NCBI GenBank assembly: GCA_036426205.1
Contig: CM071570.1
Coordinates: forward strand, 5,097,872-5,161,871
Direction: 5' to 3'
DNA from: Ascaphus truei
Taxonomy: Eukaryota > Chordata > Amphibia > Anura > Ascaphidae
DNA length: 64,000 nucleotides
Made by a program: the position numbers and the translations under genes. Shown in pieces: positions 35,691-47,080 of the stretch (within the stretch, counting starts at the first letter, position 1; each line of letters starts with the position of its first letter). Under the pieces are notes generated by a model. It had not been told where the DNA came from. It did not search any database and worked only from the letters and a program-made list of their open reading frames with translations.

Positions 35691-36669
35691 CTGGAGAACA
35701 GACTGGTAGCCCAAAACTTAGACTGGGGTAGGCTTTCTTTTAATGAAATATAGTATGGGCTTCATTCAAAATGTTACTCTCCTTTTTACTTATAGACTAG
35801 AAAAATTGTGTAATCCTTGTATACATGATATCCAAAAAGCTATGCCTCATTATTAAATAAGTAGATTTTGTTGCAATATGGCACAGTACCACTACTTTCT
35901 CAAAGCCTAGTGCATCAACTGAAACAAACAATGTTGCCTTCTAGTCTTGTAAGACATCATCTATTCTTTATGGAACAGCATCGAAACATGCCACAAAACA
36001 AAGACAAGGTAACACTCATGTGTGATCCAGCTCCAGCCCTTTAAGGTATGTGGCCTTCCCTTGAGTTTTGAGCCCAACTCAATAGAAAACAATACATTGG
36101 AGACTACATGAGCAGCACATGGGTTAATAGTTCTTCCAGAGTACATACCTGTAGTAGAGAAAACGTTGTGATGTGTAGGATGTTTACCAGCACATGAGCA
36201 TGACTCAGAGATTTTGTGCTAAATAAAATTCTTTTCACTGGCTGACCTTGGCTAAGTTAGTCTATCTCTGACCTCTACAGATCATAAGGTACACGTTGTA
36301 ACAATATGATTCACTAAGCACAGCAGCGGCAGGATCTACCTTAACCCCTTGCTGTGCAGTGAGTTGCAGGCCCTTCTGGTGCTCAAGGGGTTCAAATTCA
36401 GCTGTGTATTCTGTTTCTCCATCTGATGTCATCATCACTAATTTACCTGTTTAGTAGGGACTAGTCCTGCCTGCCTCGTGCATCTTCCACTCCTGATATC
36501 TGAGGTGACCTCACTGGAGTTCCTGCCAGTGCACAGAGTAGGAGAAAAGAAGGGCACTTTGCCCATAGGATCATTCTTATTGAACTACTCAAACACACAG
36601 GCCCATACATTTACTGCAAGACACCTTACTGGCTACTTCATTCAAGTGAATGAAACCTAAAGAGCCATG
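35691..36669. other. Gene-less stretch
   Basis: Non-coding. No recognised repeat before the target duplication of the Gypsy element. Confidence 0.5.
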
Positions 36670-36673
36670 TGTA
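36670..36673. other. Target-site duplication TGTA (left)
   Basis: Matches 44642-44645. The duplication is 4 bp, like those of the family C solo LTRs. Confidence 0.8.
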
Positions 36674-37865
36674 TGTAACGGGTATTCCCTGTGAATACAG
36701 ACGCTACTACTGCTCTGTATACCTGTATGGCTCTCAGGAGCCTAAGCCTCTGCTCGGGGAGCCTGGGGTACATACATATAAATATCTCGGGGTACAGCGC
36801 CTCCACCTGGGAGGGATCCCAACGGAGTGGAAGGAGGCCCTCACAGGAAACAATCACGATATCACACTGGTGTAAAACAGGACGGGATTTACTAAACACA
36901 TGACATATTATACTCTATACCAATCACATTCAAGATTAGCACTGCAGTAGGATATAAAGTAACCCCCACTCCCACCACCGTGTACCCCCACACCGTGTCC
37001 ACAGTATAACCCCCCTTGTCCCGTGGTCAGCACTGCCACTATGTGCGTGTACTCGTGTGTGCACGTGCGTAACGTTACCTGCCCAGTGCAACGGCACCTG
37101 GGCGTTAAAGGTTCTTCGCAAAGGATCCGACGAACTTCCTGGCGATGTCCAGATCCTCTGGTGAGATGATCGGTCAGGGCGGTCCACCCTTGGTACAGTT
37201 CCGCTCTCTCTGCGGAGCAGGCTTGATACCAAGCCTCTGGATGGGAAGCGCAGTGTCCACTGTGTCCCTAACTAGCACTTAATATTAAGGGGCAGGGTCC
37301 CTAACCTGGGGCCTGTCCCTGAAGCAACACAAGCTACTGGGTGGCTCAGGGCTAACTGGGGCCTAGGGGCTGCTGGCCTAGTGCAGTGAGTCACTGACCC
37401 CTGCACCCTCACCTCCTTCCCCTAGCCTCTCCTGGCGCTGACTACGTGCTTCTAAACCCCGCAAAATGTATCTATTCCCTCTGCAGGGAGATCCTACAGC
37501 CCTATTGGCTCCCTGGCGTCACGTGGGGTCCCCTAAGGCTCATGGGACTTGTAATCCCTGCTTGGAGCCCTCTGCTCATTGGTGGTGTGTTCGCGCGCTT
37601 GCACTGCGCATGCGCGAGCTAGCAGGGGCCTCCCGTCGCATCGTCCTCACTGCGCTTGCGTGCGCAATCCAAGATGGTAGCCCCCTCGGCAGGCACTGCC
37701 GGGCGTCCCTGGAAACCGGGCCCACGCGTCCCCGGCAACCACCACACACTCTGAGAAGAGGCGCGCTGTGCGCGCACACGCCCCCGCTCTGCCCCCTACC
37801 GCCGCGGTGAGTACCCGGAGGGGAGGGGGGCGAGGTCCGCAAGGCAGAGGGGGGACCTGGCTACA
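36674..37865 (-). repeat. 3' LTR of the Gypsy element
   Basis: Plus-strand termini TGTAACGGGTATT and GGCTACA, 1192 bp. Retains the CAGCGCCTCCACCTGGGAGG segment near 36797 that the other LTR has lost. Confidence 0.94.
37606..37690 (-). promoter_or_regulatory. NRF1-like and YY1-like words in the LTR
   Basis: A perfect GCGCATGCGC palindrome (37606-37615), matching the NRF1 consensus, followed by CCAAGATGG (37669-37677), which resembles a YY1 site. The equivalent region of the other LTR has GCGCATGC (44363-44370) and AAGATGGCGGCC (44428-44439). An inverted CCAAT (ATTGG) lies just upstream. Such clusters are typical of TATA-less CpG promoters. This is inference from motifs only. Confidence 0.5.
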
Positions 37866-37875
37866 TCCTCCCCCT
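37866..37875 (-). other. Polypurine tract
   Basis: Minus strand AGGGGGAGGA directly abutting the 3' LTR, the usual plus-strand primer position. Confidence 0.85.
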
Positions 37876-38208
37876 GGTAAAAACCCCAACGACCTCGCTT
37901 GGACCACATCTTAAGAAACTATATACAGAAGTTATATAAGGAAAATTGGCATGACATCATTATATAATGAAAATGCAACAATAAAATACAATCTTACACT
38001 CGTCAGCTCTATATCAAATTGTACATTTCATTGAACATCACAATGACGGACTGCACTTTGCTGCGAGCCCACTGCTGAGCCTCATAATGGGGTGCCCCAA
38101 TTTGGTCATAGGTCACCCGGTTTGGAGGGTACCTTACTCTTTAGCTCCTATGGAGCTGTTCTTCAGCAACTCCCTCTGGGGAGTCATAGGTACAGTCCTG
38201 ATGCCCAG
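37876..38208 (-). other. Gypsy 3' internal untranslated segment
   Basis: No open frame between the end of the integrase frame and the polypurine tract. Confidence 0.6.
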
Positions 38209-39820
38209 TCACTTACCTTGAGGGGAGAAATGTCTCTGAACAGTCTCTGTTTGGCACAAAGCACAGGCTCTGTGGATCCAAAGGCTGGCCCGTTGGAGCC
38301 ACCTTAGTAGGCGTGGCCTACGGGGCCCTTTACCCATAGCTCCTCCGGGAGATCCCGCTTCAGTAGGATAGTCCCTTTGAGAGGGTCCCTCCATAGGGTC
38401 TTCGGGAGTTTCAGAGTTGGTGTAATTATTTACAGTCTCTTGACCAATCTCTGAGAAATCGGACTCACCGTTCAGCGGTGTGGCCAGTATTTCTGCTTCC
38501 TCGTCTCCCATTTGTGGAATGGGGAGGAGATGATTACGATGCCAAACCTTTACCTGGCCTTCGGTTTCTTTGATGCGATAGACCGGGAGGCCAGGCATCT
38601 GTGACACTATCTCATATACAACATCTCTCCGTCGGTCCGCCAATTTGTGTTTTCCGGGGACTCCCAGATTACGAAGCAACATAGCGTCCCCAGGACGTAG
38701 CTCCCGATACTTGAGTTTATGGTCATATCGTCTCTTGTTGCCAGCATTCAGTTTAGCTGTAGACTTCTCAGCCTGTTGGTAAGCTTGCTGCAAACTGTCC
38801 TTGAGTCTTTGCACATACTTGAAATGGGTAGCATTGTGTATACCATCCGTTGATACCCGAAGACGTACATCTACTGGCAGTCTTGCCTCTCGCCCAAACA
38901 TGAGGACGTATGAGGAGAATCCAGTGAACTCATGGCGGGTACTCCACGTGTCGACTCCATTCCGACTCCATTCCGTTTTCTGCGCACCCTTCAAGGTTCC
39001 GAGCATGTCCAACAAGGTCTCCTTCGGGGTGGTACGGAGTCGTCCGTGATTTGGCAATGTTCAACATTTTGAGTAATTCCCGGATCAGAGTACTCTCAAA
39101 ATCTCAACCTTGATCTGAGTGAAGCCGGTTTGGAAGACCGTAGTGAACGAAGTACTTCTCCCATAATATTTTTGCCACTGTGATGGCCTTCTGGTCTTTC
39201 GTGGGGAAGGCCTGAGCATACCGGGTGTAATGGTCCGTGATAACCAGCACAGCACGTTACATATTCCTCGGGTGTCGGGCTCAATGCACAGAAAGTCCAT
39301 ACACACTAGGTCCATTGGGCTAGAACTCTTTAGGTGGGCCATGGGCACTGCCCTTGTAGGCAAGTTCTTGCATTGTATACACCGGGAACAACGGCGGCAG
39401 TGTTGTTCTACCGCTTCTCGCATTTTGGGCCAGAAGAAGCGGTCTCTGACCAACCCAAAGGTCTTCTCTACACCGAGATGCCCATGGTCGTCATGTAGGG
39501 ACTTCAATACCAGATATCTTAAGTTTTGGGGCAGAACCAGTTGTCGCCTATCAGGGTGGTCGTGATATTGTACTACCCTATAGAGCAAGCAATTGTCAAT
39601 TTCAAATTTGGCCACCTCACGCATTAGCAACGCACTCAGATCTCTGGGAGCACGTTTCAGTAGGGATGGATACTTTCTTTGGACAGCTTGCCAAATGATT
39701 GCTGATTACCGGATCTCTCCTTTGGTAGTCCACTAGGTCTTTCCATCGTATGACCTTGTGTGAGTTATGTTCATTCCCTCTGGATCGCAGAAAGTAGCTG
39801 GGATAGCCTGCGACTGGCAT
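38209..39820 (-). pseudogene. Gypsy integrase, broken
   Basis: Integrase inserts the cDNA copy into the host chromosome. The zinc-binding HHCC module is clear in the frame 39630-39085 (HDDHGHLGVEKTF, then HCRRCSRCIQCK), followed by the first catalytic Asp (VCMDFL). A frameshift near 39245 moves the core into another frame, where the second Asp lies in the SDQG motif. A TGA follows at 39104-39106. The segment that should hold the catalytic Glu is deleted near 39010: TTPYHP-type sequence runs straight into LLDMLGTL. The C-terminal part (frame 39057-38209) keeps MFGREARLPVDV and the GPY/F-like end (VYRIKETEGQVKVWHRNHLLP). The frame at 39820-39617 carries the spacer between RNase H and integrase, after a frameshift. 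Non-functional. Confidence 0.93.
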
Positions 39821-41317
39821 CCTAAGGAATCTGCAACCCGGAGTTCCGAGAAGGCCACCTGATCATTGATGACGGCCGCTATGCTACACATTGCTCGCAT
39901 CCCTGGCCCCGGGATCTCTTCCCATTCATCATCATCGGGAGTAGCACTTAGGCCGGGTCGTCGTGATAGAGCATCAGCTCCAATGTTCAAAGGCCCTGGC
40001 TTATACTTCAGAGAGAATCGGTAATTACATAGAGTTGCCAGCCATTGGTGCCCTGCCGCATCCAATTTGGCAGAGGTATTGATGTACGTGAGGGGGTTGT
40101 TATCCGTCCTTACCTCAAATGTAACACCGTAAAGGTAATCATGGAGTTTTTCTGTGATCGCCCATTTGAGAGCCAGGAACTCTAACATGTGTACAGGGTA
40201 TTTTTGTTCACTGGGTGTCAGACTGCGGCTGACGTAGGCTACAGGCTGAAGACCCTCAGGCTGCTTCTGATGTATGACAGCGCCCAGTCCATTGAGACTG
40301 GCATCCACATGCAGAACGTATGGTTGTTCTGGATCAGCATACGCCAGCACTGGTGCTTCGATCAGGCTTTTCTTCAAGTTCAGGAAGGCCTGTTCACACT
40401 CGGACGTCCATTTATCGCCAAACGGTTGACGGGCTGATGTGGCCTTCCTTCCTGTATCTTCGGGATATATCTTCAAAATATTGTTCAGGGGTTTAGCTCG
40501 ACTAGAGTACCCTTCCACGAAGCGACGGTAATACCCACAGAAGCACAGGAATGATTGCAGTTTCGTGACATTCTCGGGACGAGGCCAGTTCAGCACCGCT
40601 TCTACTTTGGCCGGATTGGTAGCAATTCCTTGAGCAGACACGATGTGTCCCACGTAAGTCACCGAGGTGTGACACAATCGACACTTGTCGAGGGACAACT
40701 TCAATCCTTCTTTTCCAAGATGGTCTATCACATTATGCAGCCTCTCTTCGTGCTCCTCCAGGGTCTTTCCGAAGACAATGATGTCGTCCAGGTGGACTAG
40801 ACACTCCCGAGGGTTCATGTCTCCGATAGTTTTCTCCATCAGTCGCTGGAAGGTAGCAGGCGCTCCGCATATACCTTGTGGCATACGCATAAATTGGTCG
40901 AAACCCAGGGGGCAGACGAAGGCTGTCTTTTCCTGGTCCTCTGCACTCATAGGTACCTGGTAGTACCCAGATCGTAAGTCGAGAACACTGAACCACTGGC
41001 TCCCGGTTAGAGCATTCAGAATCTCTTCAGTGCAAGGAAAGTTGTATTGGTCGGGTACCGTATGATTATTCAGGGTTCGATAATCGACACATAGTTTTAC
41101 AGATCCGTTCTACTTCCACTATGGGTGATGTGTAAGGACTCCGAAACTCCGTCAAAATCCCAGCGGTCTCCATTTCTTTTAGGACATTCCTTACATTGTC
41201 CACATCCCTGGGGGCGATGCGACGAGAGCGTTCACGGAACGGAGTGGCGTCACTCAACCGAATGGTGTGTTGGGCGCTGCGACTGCGGCCCACATCCATC
41301 TCACTTGTGGAAAACAC
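39733..41317 (-). pseudogene. Gypsy reverse transcriptase and RNase H, broken
   Basis: RT copies element RNA, and RNase H degrades the RNA strand. The N-terminal RT part is in frame 41317-41066 (HTIRLSDATPFRERSRR, then RSPYTSPIVEVE). A frame break near 41095 follows, and the rest reads from about 41092 to 39733. Motifs: LCVDYRTLNN, catalytic Asp in VLDLRSGYYQ, MPQGICGAPATFQRLM, VHLDDIIVF (the YxDD box has His for Tyr, either a lineage variant or a single C/T change), and FLCFCGYYRRFVEGYS. RNase H motifs: HVDASLNGLGAV, LEFLALKWAI, RTDNNPLTY and NIGADALSR, so all catalytic acidic residues are retained. After the ADALSR motif the frame ends at 39733 and the product shifts frame into the integrase spacer. 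Confidence 0.94.
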
Positions 41318-41434
41318 CGTCCTTCGTTCATTCAGCTTGGCCGTCAGTCGACCCTTCCACTAAGATGGCAGCGTCGAGTCTCCAAAGTTGAAATCCAGAT
41401 CGACTAACTGCTCACCCACTGCAGCGGCGTTCAC

Positions 41435-42170
41435 CTATGGCACTGTTTCCACAGGGCTGACCGGATATATGCTGTCCAAACTTCGTCCTGCATCAATGTC
41501 CATCGGGAATGGGGAGATGTTCTGAACATATACATAGGTTCGTAGTGGAATTTTGGTCGTCCACTCTCTCACTTCGGGTATTACCCTATACCCTCTCTGA
41601 ACCTCTTCCTCAGGGGTACTCTCCACAGAGAAAAGATGATCTGTCTCATCTCTATCGGGATAACAGCACCAGACGGCCATGCGTTGCACTCCCCCTGGTA
41701 AAATGGTCGTCAGTCCGCGTTGACGATTGCAGAGGTCCCTGTGACGCTCTAAGGCATATACTCGGTTGCACTCCTCCTGCAGTACAGGGTCAAGGAGTGG
41801 ATTAGCCATGGGTAATTCATTGGTCTCTTTCAGGTATGCTCTGATTACGGCTTGCACTATATCAGTATTCGTTCCCAAGATGACTAGGTACTGACACTGT
41901 CCTTGAGGCTTCGGACATACCATTGCCTCAACATGCATGGGATGTTTCTTGCCGGTGTTCAGTTGGAGTATCTCCAGTTTAACTCTCTCACAATCCCATT
42001 GATGGGGTAATCTTTGTTACTTAACCCCCTCACCTTCCTATGTTCCGCCGACCGCAGGGGACAATGTTTGAGGTGTTGGTCATAGAATTGTCGGTATATT
42101 ATGGTCACTTGGGATCCAGTGTCGAGTAGAGCAGAGGCATAGACTCCTTCTACTACCACACGCACGATGG
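41435..42170 (-). pseudogene. Gypsy aspartic protease region, broken
   Basis: Retropepsin-like protease that would cut Gag-Pol. The active-site motif is ALLDTGSQVTIIY in frame 42165-41959, followed by the domain end VILGTNTDIV in another frame (41938-41435). One frameshift lies between them. The segment after LGTNTDIV (about 150 residues) is the linker to RT found in these elements. Between gag and the protease, 42171-42336 has stops in the relevant frames, so no continuous Gag-Pol is possible. Confidence 0.88.
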
Positions 42171-42336
42171 CAGATGGGCCTACCTGACTTTAAGCATCCC
42201 CGGGCGGAGTTCCATCGTCGGGGCTTAGGTCAGTAGGAGTTTCGGGGGGCGCAGGGGTGGCCTCGGATGTCTTGGCTTCTGTGGTCTATATCCGGCAGAT
42301 CATGGACCTAGCCGAGCTTCCTTTATTTGGAGTTTT

Positions 42337-43421
42337 TTATTCTTGGTTGACTCCTTCAGGGCACTCTCTGGAGAAATGGCCCTTCTGTCCACAGCCATAG
42401 CAGACGATATCCTTGGGATCAAGTCGTCTTGGGTAAGTGGGGGAAGATCTCCCCGAAGTTCTGCCTTTCATTGAGGGTGACTTGGGTGGCTCCTCTTCCT
42501 CTTTGACAGGTTTCTTGACCCGACGAGTGGTGGCTCCCGGGATGTCACTCGCAAGCTGTTCTTTGACCTTGGTAGATGTATGTAGCTTGGTATAGGCTTC
42601 ATGCCCCTTGACGAGCCCCAAAATGTCCATGAAGGTAGGGGGAGGCCCCTCCATTAGTGAGCACCTAATCATAATCACTATGTGATGCGTGGGAATGGCC
42701 CCTCAGAGGAACTGCTTGCGCCAGTATTCGTACATATCTGAGGCTGGAATGAGGCCGCAAGTTCGCAATTTACACAGTACCAGCTGAATTCGTTGAAGGA
42801 AATCTGACAGGTCTTCTTTCTCTTTCTGTCTGAGACCGTAATATTTGAACCACAGCTCACTTTCCTCTTCATCTTTGCCATAAATCTGCACTAACAACTC
42901 TACCATCTGATGAGCAGAGAGATCAGGGTCTTGGTCATGCTGGGCACTGACCATGGTGAATGCCGGAGGTAGGAGGCTCTCCAAAATTCTCTGACGTCTT
43001 ACCGCTTCGGAGCAGGGCCATTCATCGATCACCTTGAGGGTGTGTTCCTTCCAAGACTCGATGCTTTCTTCGCCTGTGGGGATGGGAACCATTCCTGAGA
43101 ACGCCTTCTGCTTGGAGCCGTCACTAGGGGAGGAACTTGCGATCCCCGCTCCCATGTTAAGGGTTGGTCTAAAGCTGCTCATTAATCTGTTAGGGGCCGG
43201 TGATGTTCTGTGGCCAGTAGTATGGTGTTCTCTTGCTGGTCAAGGTGATAGTGCTTACTGATGAGGCGGGGTCCCGCCAGAGCAGGTAATGTCCTTACTG
43301 CACTGCAGACAGTAAACATGGGTATATCGGCAGGTACCCTTCCTACGGCGACTACGTGTCGCAGGAGCTCTCCTAGTCTTTCAGCCCAGCCACCCGCTTG
43401 TTGGGGTTTGAGCGCAGGCAT
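42337..43421 (-). pseudogene. Gypsy Gag, PNMA/ZCCHC-like, broken
   Basis: Gag forms the capsid and binds the RNA. Frame 43182-42337 has a capsid-like region (GEESIESWKEHTLKVIDEW, RRQRILESLLPPA, VELLVQIYGKDEEESELWFKYY, SDFLQRIQLVL). It resembles the domesticated Gags PNMA and ZCCHC12/18, as judged from memory of those families. It ends in one CCHC zinc knuckle CYGCGQKGHFSREC (near residue 265). There is one in-frame TGA at 42703-42705 (CTC-TGA-GGG), which could come from CpG decay of an Arg codon. An upstream 79-residue frame (43421-43182) is probably the N-terminus, now out of frame. Confidence 0.9.
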
Positions 43422-43471
43422 AGTGACTGATACGATTTACGTGAACTACCGAGTAGGGCACCCCAGGGCTG

Positions 43472-43489
43472 ATCTCAGTAGCGCCTCCA
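43472..43489 (-). other. Primer-binding site
   Basis: Minus strand TGGAGGCGCTACTGAGAT, starting 2 nt after the 5' LTR end (CCCGTTACA-TT). The TGG start is what a tRNA CCA end requires. I could not assign the tRNA. The first ten bases, TGGAGGCGCT, also occur inside family C LTRs. Confidence 0.7.
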
Positions 43490-43491
43490 AA

Positions 43492-44641
43492 TGTAACGGG
43501 TATTCCCTGTGAATACAGATGCTACTACTGCTGTGTATACCTGTATGGCTCTCAGGAGCCTAAGCCTGTGCTCGGGGAGCCTCGGGTACATACATATAAA
43601 TATCTTGGAGTACTGGTGTAAAACAGGATGGGATTTACTAAACACATGACATACTTATACTCTATACCAATCACATTCAAGGTTAGCACTGCAGTAGGAT
43701 ATAACGTAACCCCCACTCCCACCACCGTGTACCACCACACCGTGTCCACAGTATAACCCCCCTTGTCCCGTGGTCAGCGCTGGTACTATGTGCGAGTACT
43801 CGTGTGTGCACGTGCGTAACGTTACTTGCCCAGTGCGACGGCACCTGGGCATTAAAGGTTCTTCGCAAAGGATCCGATGACCTTCCTGGCGATGTCCGGT
43901 TCCTCTGGTGAGATGTTCACCAGGTGTGTTCGTGTGGTCCTGTTATTGTTGTCTAGCCTGCAATAAACCAGACCTTATTGCCATTTTGGAGTGCTCGCTT
44001 TTTTTCCTTCTCTCTGGTCAAGTTTGAAGTTGGATTCTTTTGGCTGTGCTGCTCATCATCTAAAACTACTCACCTGAAGCAACACAAGCTACCGGGTGGC
44101 CCAGGGCTAACTGGGGCCTAGGGGGCTGCTGGCCTAGTGCAGTGAGTCACTGACCCCTGCACCCTCACCTCCTTCCCCTAGCCTCTCCTGGCACCGACTA
44201 ACGTGCTTCTAAACCCAGCAAAATGTATCTATTCCCTCTGCAGATAGATCCTACAGCCCTATTGGCTCCCTGGCATCACATGGGGTCCCCTAAGGCTCAT
44301 GGGACTTGCAGTTCCTGCTTAGAGCCCTCTGCTCATTGGTGGTGTGTTCGCGCGCTTGCACTGCGCATGCGTGAGCTAGCAGGGGCCTCCGATCGCATCG
44401 TCCTCACTGCGCATGTGCACGCAATCCAAGATGGCGGCCCCCTCGGCAGGCACTGCCAGGCGTCCCCGGCGACTGGCCCCACACGCCCCCGGCATCTGGC
44501 AACCCCCACACACTCTGATAAGAAGCGCGCTGTGCGCGCACACGCCCCAGCACCTCCTCGCGAGCGGCCGCTCTGCTCCCTACCACTGCGGTGAGTATCC
44601 GGAGGGGGGGGTCCGCAAGGCAGAGGGGGGACCTGGCTACA
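43492..44641 (-). repeat. 5' LTR of the Gypsy element, rearranged
   Basis: Plus-strand termini TGTAACGGGTATT and GGCTACA, 1150 bp. Compared with the 3' LTR it lacks about 80 bp after ATCTTGGAGTA (43612), including the GCGCCTCCACC word. In addition, 43914-44080 is unrelated sequence replacing about 170 bp present at 37165-37330. Confidence 0.92.
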
Positions 44642-44645
44642 TGTA
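44642..44645. other. Target-site duplication TGTA (right)
   Basis: Matches 36670-36673. Confidence 0.8.
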
Positions 44646-44910
44646 TAAGGTGACCAGATTTTCAAAAGAAGAAACCGGGACACATTAAAAAACTATTTAT
44701 AAAACATTCTCCGCCATTATTTCTCCTCCAAAATCAGAGACAATCTGCAGTTACTAATATGACTAGTTTATAATAGGGCATTACTACTTATGGTGAGTCA
44801 TCATTTGAATATAATTACTGTATGATGGTCATGTATCTAAGGGAATGTGTATATTGAAATATGGCTTGGATGAGCACCATATGGTAAGCAATAGGTCGGA
44901 ACATCAGAAT
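44646..44910. other. Short gene-less stretch
   Basis: Starts AAGGTGACCAGATTTTCAAA with CCGGGACAC nearby, a word I recall from vertebrate dispersed repeats. No gene. Confidence 0.4.
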
Positions 44911-44915
44911 AAGAC

Positions 44916-46316
44916 TGTGACAGTGAAGGGGTAACCAGGCTCAACAATAAAGGTTAAGTCCATATGGTTACCTCTGATCCATATATTGGGGTTCGGGAGT
45001 GTCAGCTCTTGAGCCCTGTGATTGTTCATGCATTCTGTAAAAATGTGCGACAATAAATCATTTTTGTGTTTTTACCTTTCCAGGTGTGCCAACAAGCAGG
45101 GATTGCTGGGCTATGAGTTTCAGACTGGTAAAGTCTTGTTAGAATGTGTCTAGGTAGCGGGGTTCCAGAGTTGCTGGAGACCCCAAAAATGTACCCGGGA
45201 ATCAGGTCGGATTCTCAGATACATTGAGACACTGCTCCGGCAAAATCTCCCCTTGAAAATGCTTGCCTGGCTCACCGCTAGGATTCCCTGCTTCAGCACA
45301 GACCAGAAATGTAAATGAGGCATAGGGATGTGTGATATCCCTGGAAAGGTAAAGGGCGCCCTAGTATAAGAGGGGATGCCCAGTAAATGCCCTCATCACC
45401 CAGAACCTGGTATATACCATTTGGCTACCATGCTTGGTGCCATCAAGTCTGCTCAGGTCCCAAACATGAAAGCCTCAGAGGTTGCCAGGTGTGAAAGCCA
45501 TTTGGGCAGCGGAGTTAGACTCAGGTACTCATGTCCTGGGATGAATGGAAGTCCTCGGACAACCATTTTCCCAGCCCAGACTTTGAGGAGCCTAACTCAG
45601 CGGGTGGCTTCTGCATGACAAGTGGCAGAGGTGCCAGGTTGGCACATGCCCTTGTCAGATACCGAAGTCCCGCTTGCCTGGCTTCAGTAGACTGGCAATG
45701 CTCTGATTGGCTGGTTGGATTTTTCCCACACTCGGATTGGCTGTAATATTTAATGAATGAACTCTGAAATACTATAAGAATGTCTAAGCCAATCCGGAGG
45801 TCAGATTCTAAGCGCCAGAACAGCAGCGACAAATTTAATTGTACCAAAAGATGCTCAAGGAGAAATAGCAGCGAGCCGGCTTCAGAAATTTCAGGTCGAG
45901 AAATTTTCTAAGTCCCACTTTTTGCGGCCAAGTTCTAAAAATTGAACATAATGGTCGCGGCTGGGATTTCAAGGCGAAAATAGTTCCAGGACGATTGAAG
46001 CTAGGTTACAGTCAAGTTATTTCAACTCCTCCGGAGCAGATCCAGCGGTGGCTTCAGGAACTTCATGCCGATTTGAGTTCTAGGACGTTTCGGGACAAGT
46101 CCCGGTCAACCAAAGACTTTGTTTTACATTCTGATTAAGCTAGGAAAGTCTAGTTTTCAGCCCCAGACGCCCAGTAAGTGTGTTCTTCTCACGTATTTGT
46201 GTTTCATTGTGCTTTGCCTATTTTAAGTGAATAAATTACAATTTATTTTACCACCTTGTTTTGCTCAGTGTTATGATCCCGGTATAAAAGGTGCAAATGC
46301 CTGGTCTCCCGTGACA
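44916..46316 (+). mobile_element. Solo LTR, family A, intact
   Basis: Begins TGTGACAGTG and ends CTCCCGTGACA, 1401 bp, with perfect 5-bp duplications AAGAC (44911-44915 and 46317-46321). AATAAA lies at 46230-46235, about 85 bp before the 3' end. It is the reference copy for the nested minus-strand family A LTR at 1938-5085. Small open frames within (45376-45618 and others) are not supported as genes. Confidence 0.93.
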
Positions 46317-46321
46317 AAGAC

Positions 46322-46654
46322 AATTAAGTATATAATGGAATCCCGCACTCAATATAATAACTCTATAAGACACCAAGACAGTAATAGCAAAAAATATATT
46401 TGTACTCATTGTGCCAAATATATACAAAATATCAGGAAAAAGGATTGTAGAAAAAAAAGCATTGAGCTGTTATATAAAAAAAAAGACATGAACAATAGTG
46501 AATAGAAATACTCATCCTCAGCTCTTAAACAGATAGGCACACAAAAAAAACAGGCTGGTGACACATATTGGTAAAGCAATTTATAGCTAAAAAAAAAAAA
46601 GAGCAAAATAAAGAAGCAAAAATATCTGGACCACCAGTAAAACAAGGTTCTCAA
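46322..46654. other. Gene-less A-rich stretch
   Basis: A-rich non-coding sequence with several homopolymer runs (46450-46600). Confidence 0.5.
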
Positions 46655-46995
46655 TACAGACGGGCGAACCGGTCCAAATCTGTTTCCCAGAATTCCCTGT
46701 GCTTTCCATTCAAAATCCGTTCCCCGGTGTAAAATCCGTAGACGGCTTGTTCCAGCTCCAATCTGTGCGGAATAATCCAAAACTGACACTGGATACAATC
46801 CGCTGACCGATTTGAAGAATCCAATCATCGAATTCCGCATTCTGTCAGCGGACGGTGGAATCCACGGATGGATTGTCGGTGAAATTTTTTTTTTTAAATC
46901 TGCGAAACGCGAATCGCCACTTTTGAAATTGATCCTCAGAAATCCGCCGATCGAAGGAGCCGGTCGGATCCCGATCCGCGTTAAAAAAATGTGAA
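46655..46995 (+). repeat. Dispersed repeat of the AATCCG family, copy 2
   Basis: Opens CAGACGGGCGAACCGGTCC. Contains GTGTAAAATCCGTAGACGG, GGATACAATCCGCTGACCG and GAAATCCGCCGATCG blocks collinear with 48815-49115. Rich in internal partial palindromes around ATCCG and CGGAT. Confidence 0.8.
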
Positions 46996-47002
46996 AATCT
47001 AG

Positions 47003-47080
47003 CGGAGGTTGAAAAAAGACATACGTCCATCAAGTTCAACCTATGCTAAATTTAGACAACCGATACTCTGTTATATATCA
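47003..47080. repeat. Dispersed repeat fragment (AAAAAAGACATACGTCCATC)
   Basis: The GTTGAAAAAAGACATACGTC and CATCAAGTTCAACCTATG words resemble a repeat I recall as common in frog genomes. The recognition is from memory, with no database check. Confidence 0.5.

Larger units (their letters stand above)
36674..44641 (-). mobile_element. Full-length degraded Ty3/Gypsy retrotransposon, family C
   Basis: A 7.97-kb element on the minus strand. In element order: 5' LTR (44641-43492), primer-binding site, gag, protease, reverse transcriptase, RNase H, integrase, polypurine tract, 3' LTR (37865-36674), with TGTA duplications outside. The pol order RT-RNase H-integrase places it in Ty3/Gypsy. No env-like frame is visible between integrase and PPT. 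Stops and frameshifts occur in gag, protease, RT and integrase, so it is inactive. The two LTRs differ at about 14 of 240 compared positions in their U5-proximal part, which suggests an old insertion. Confidence 0.95.
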
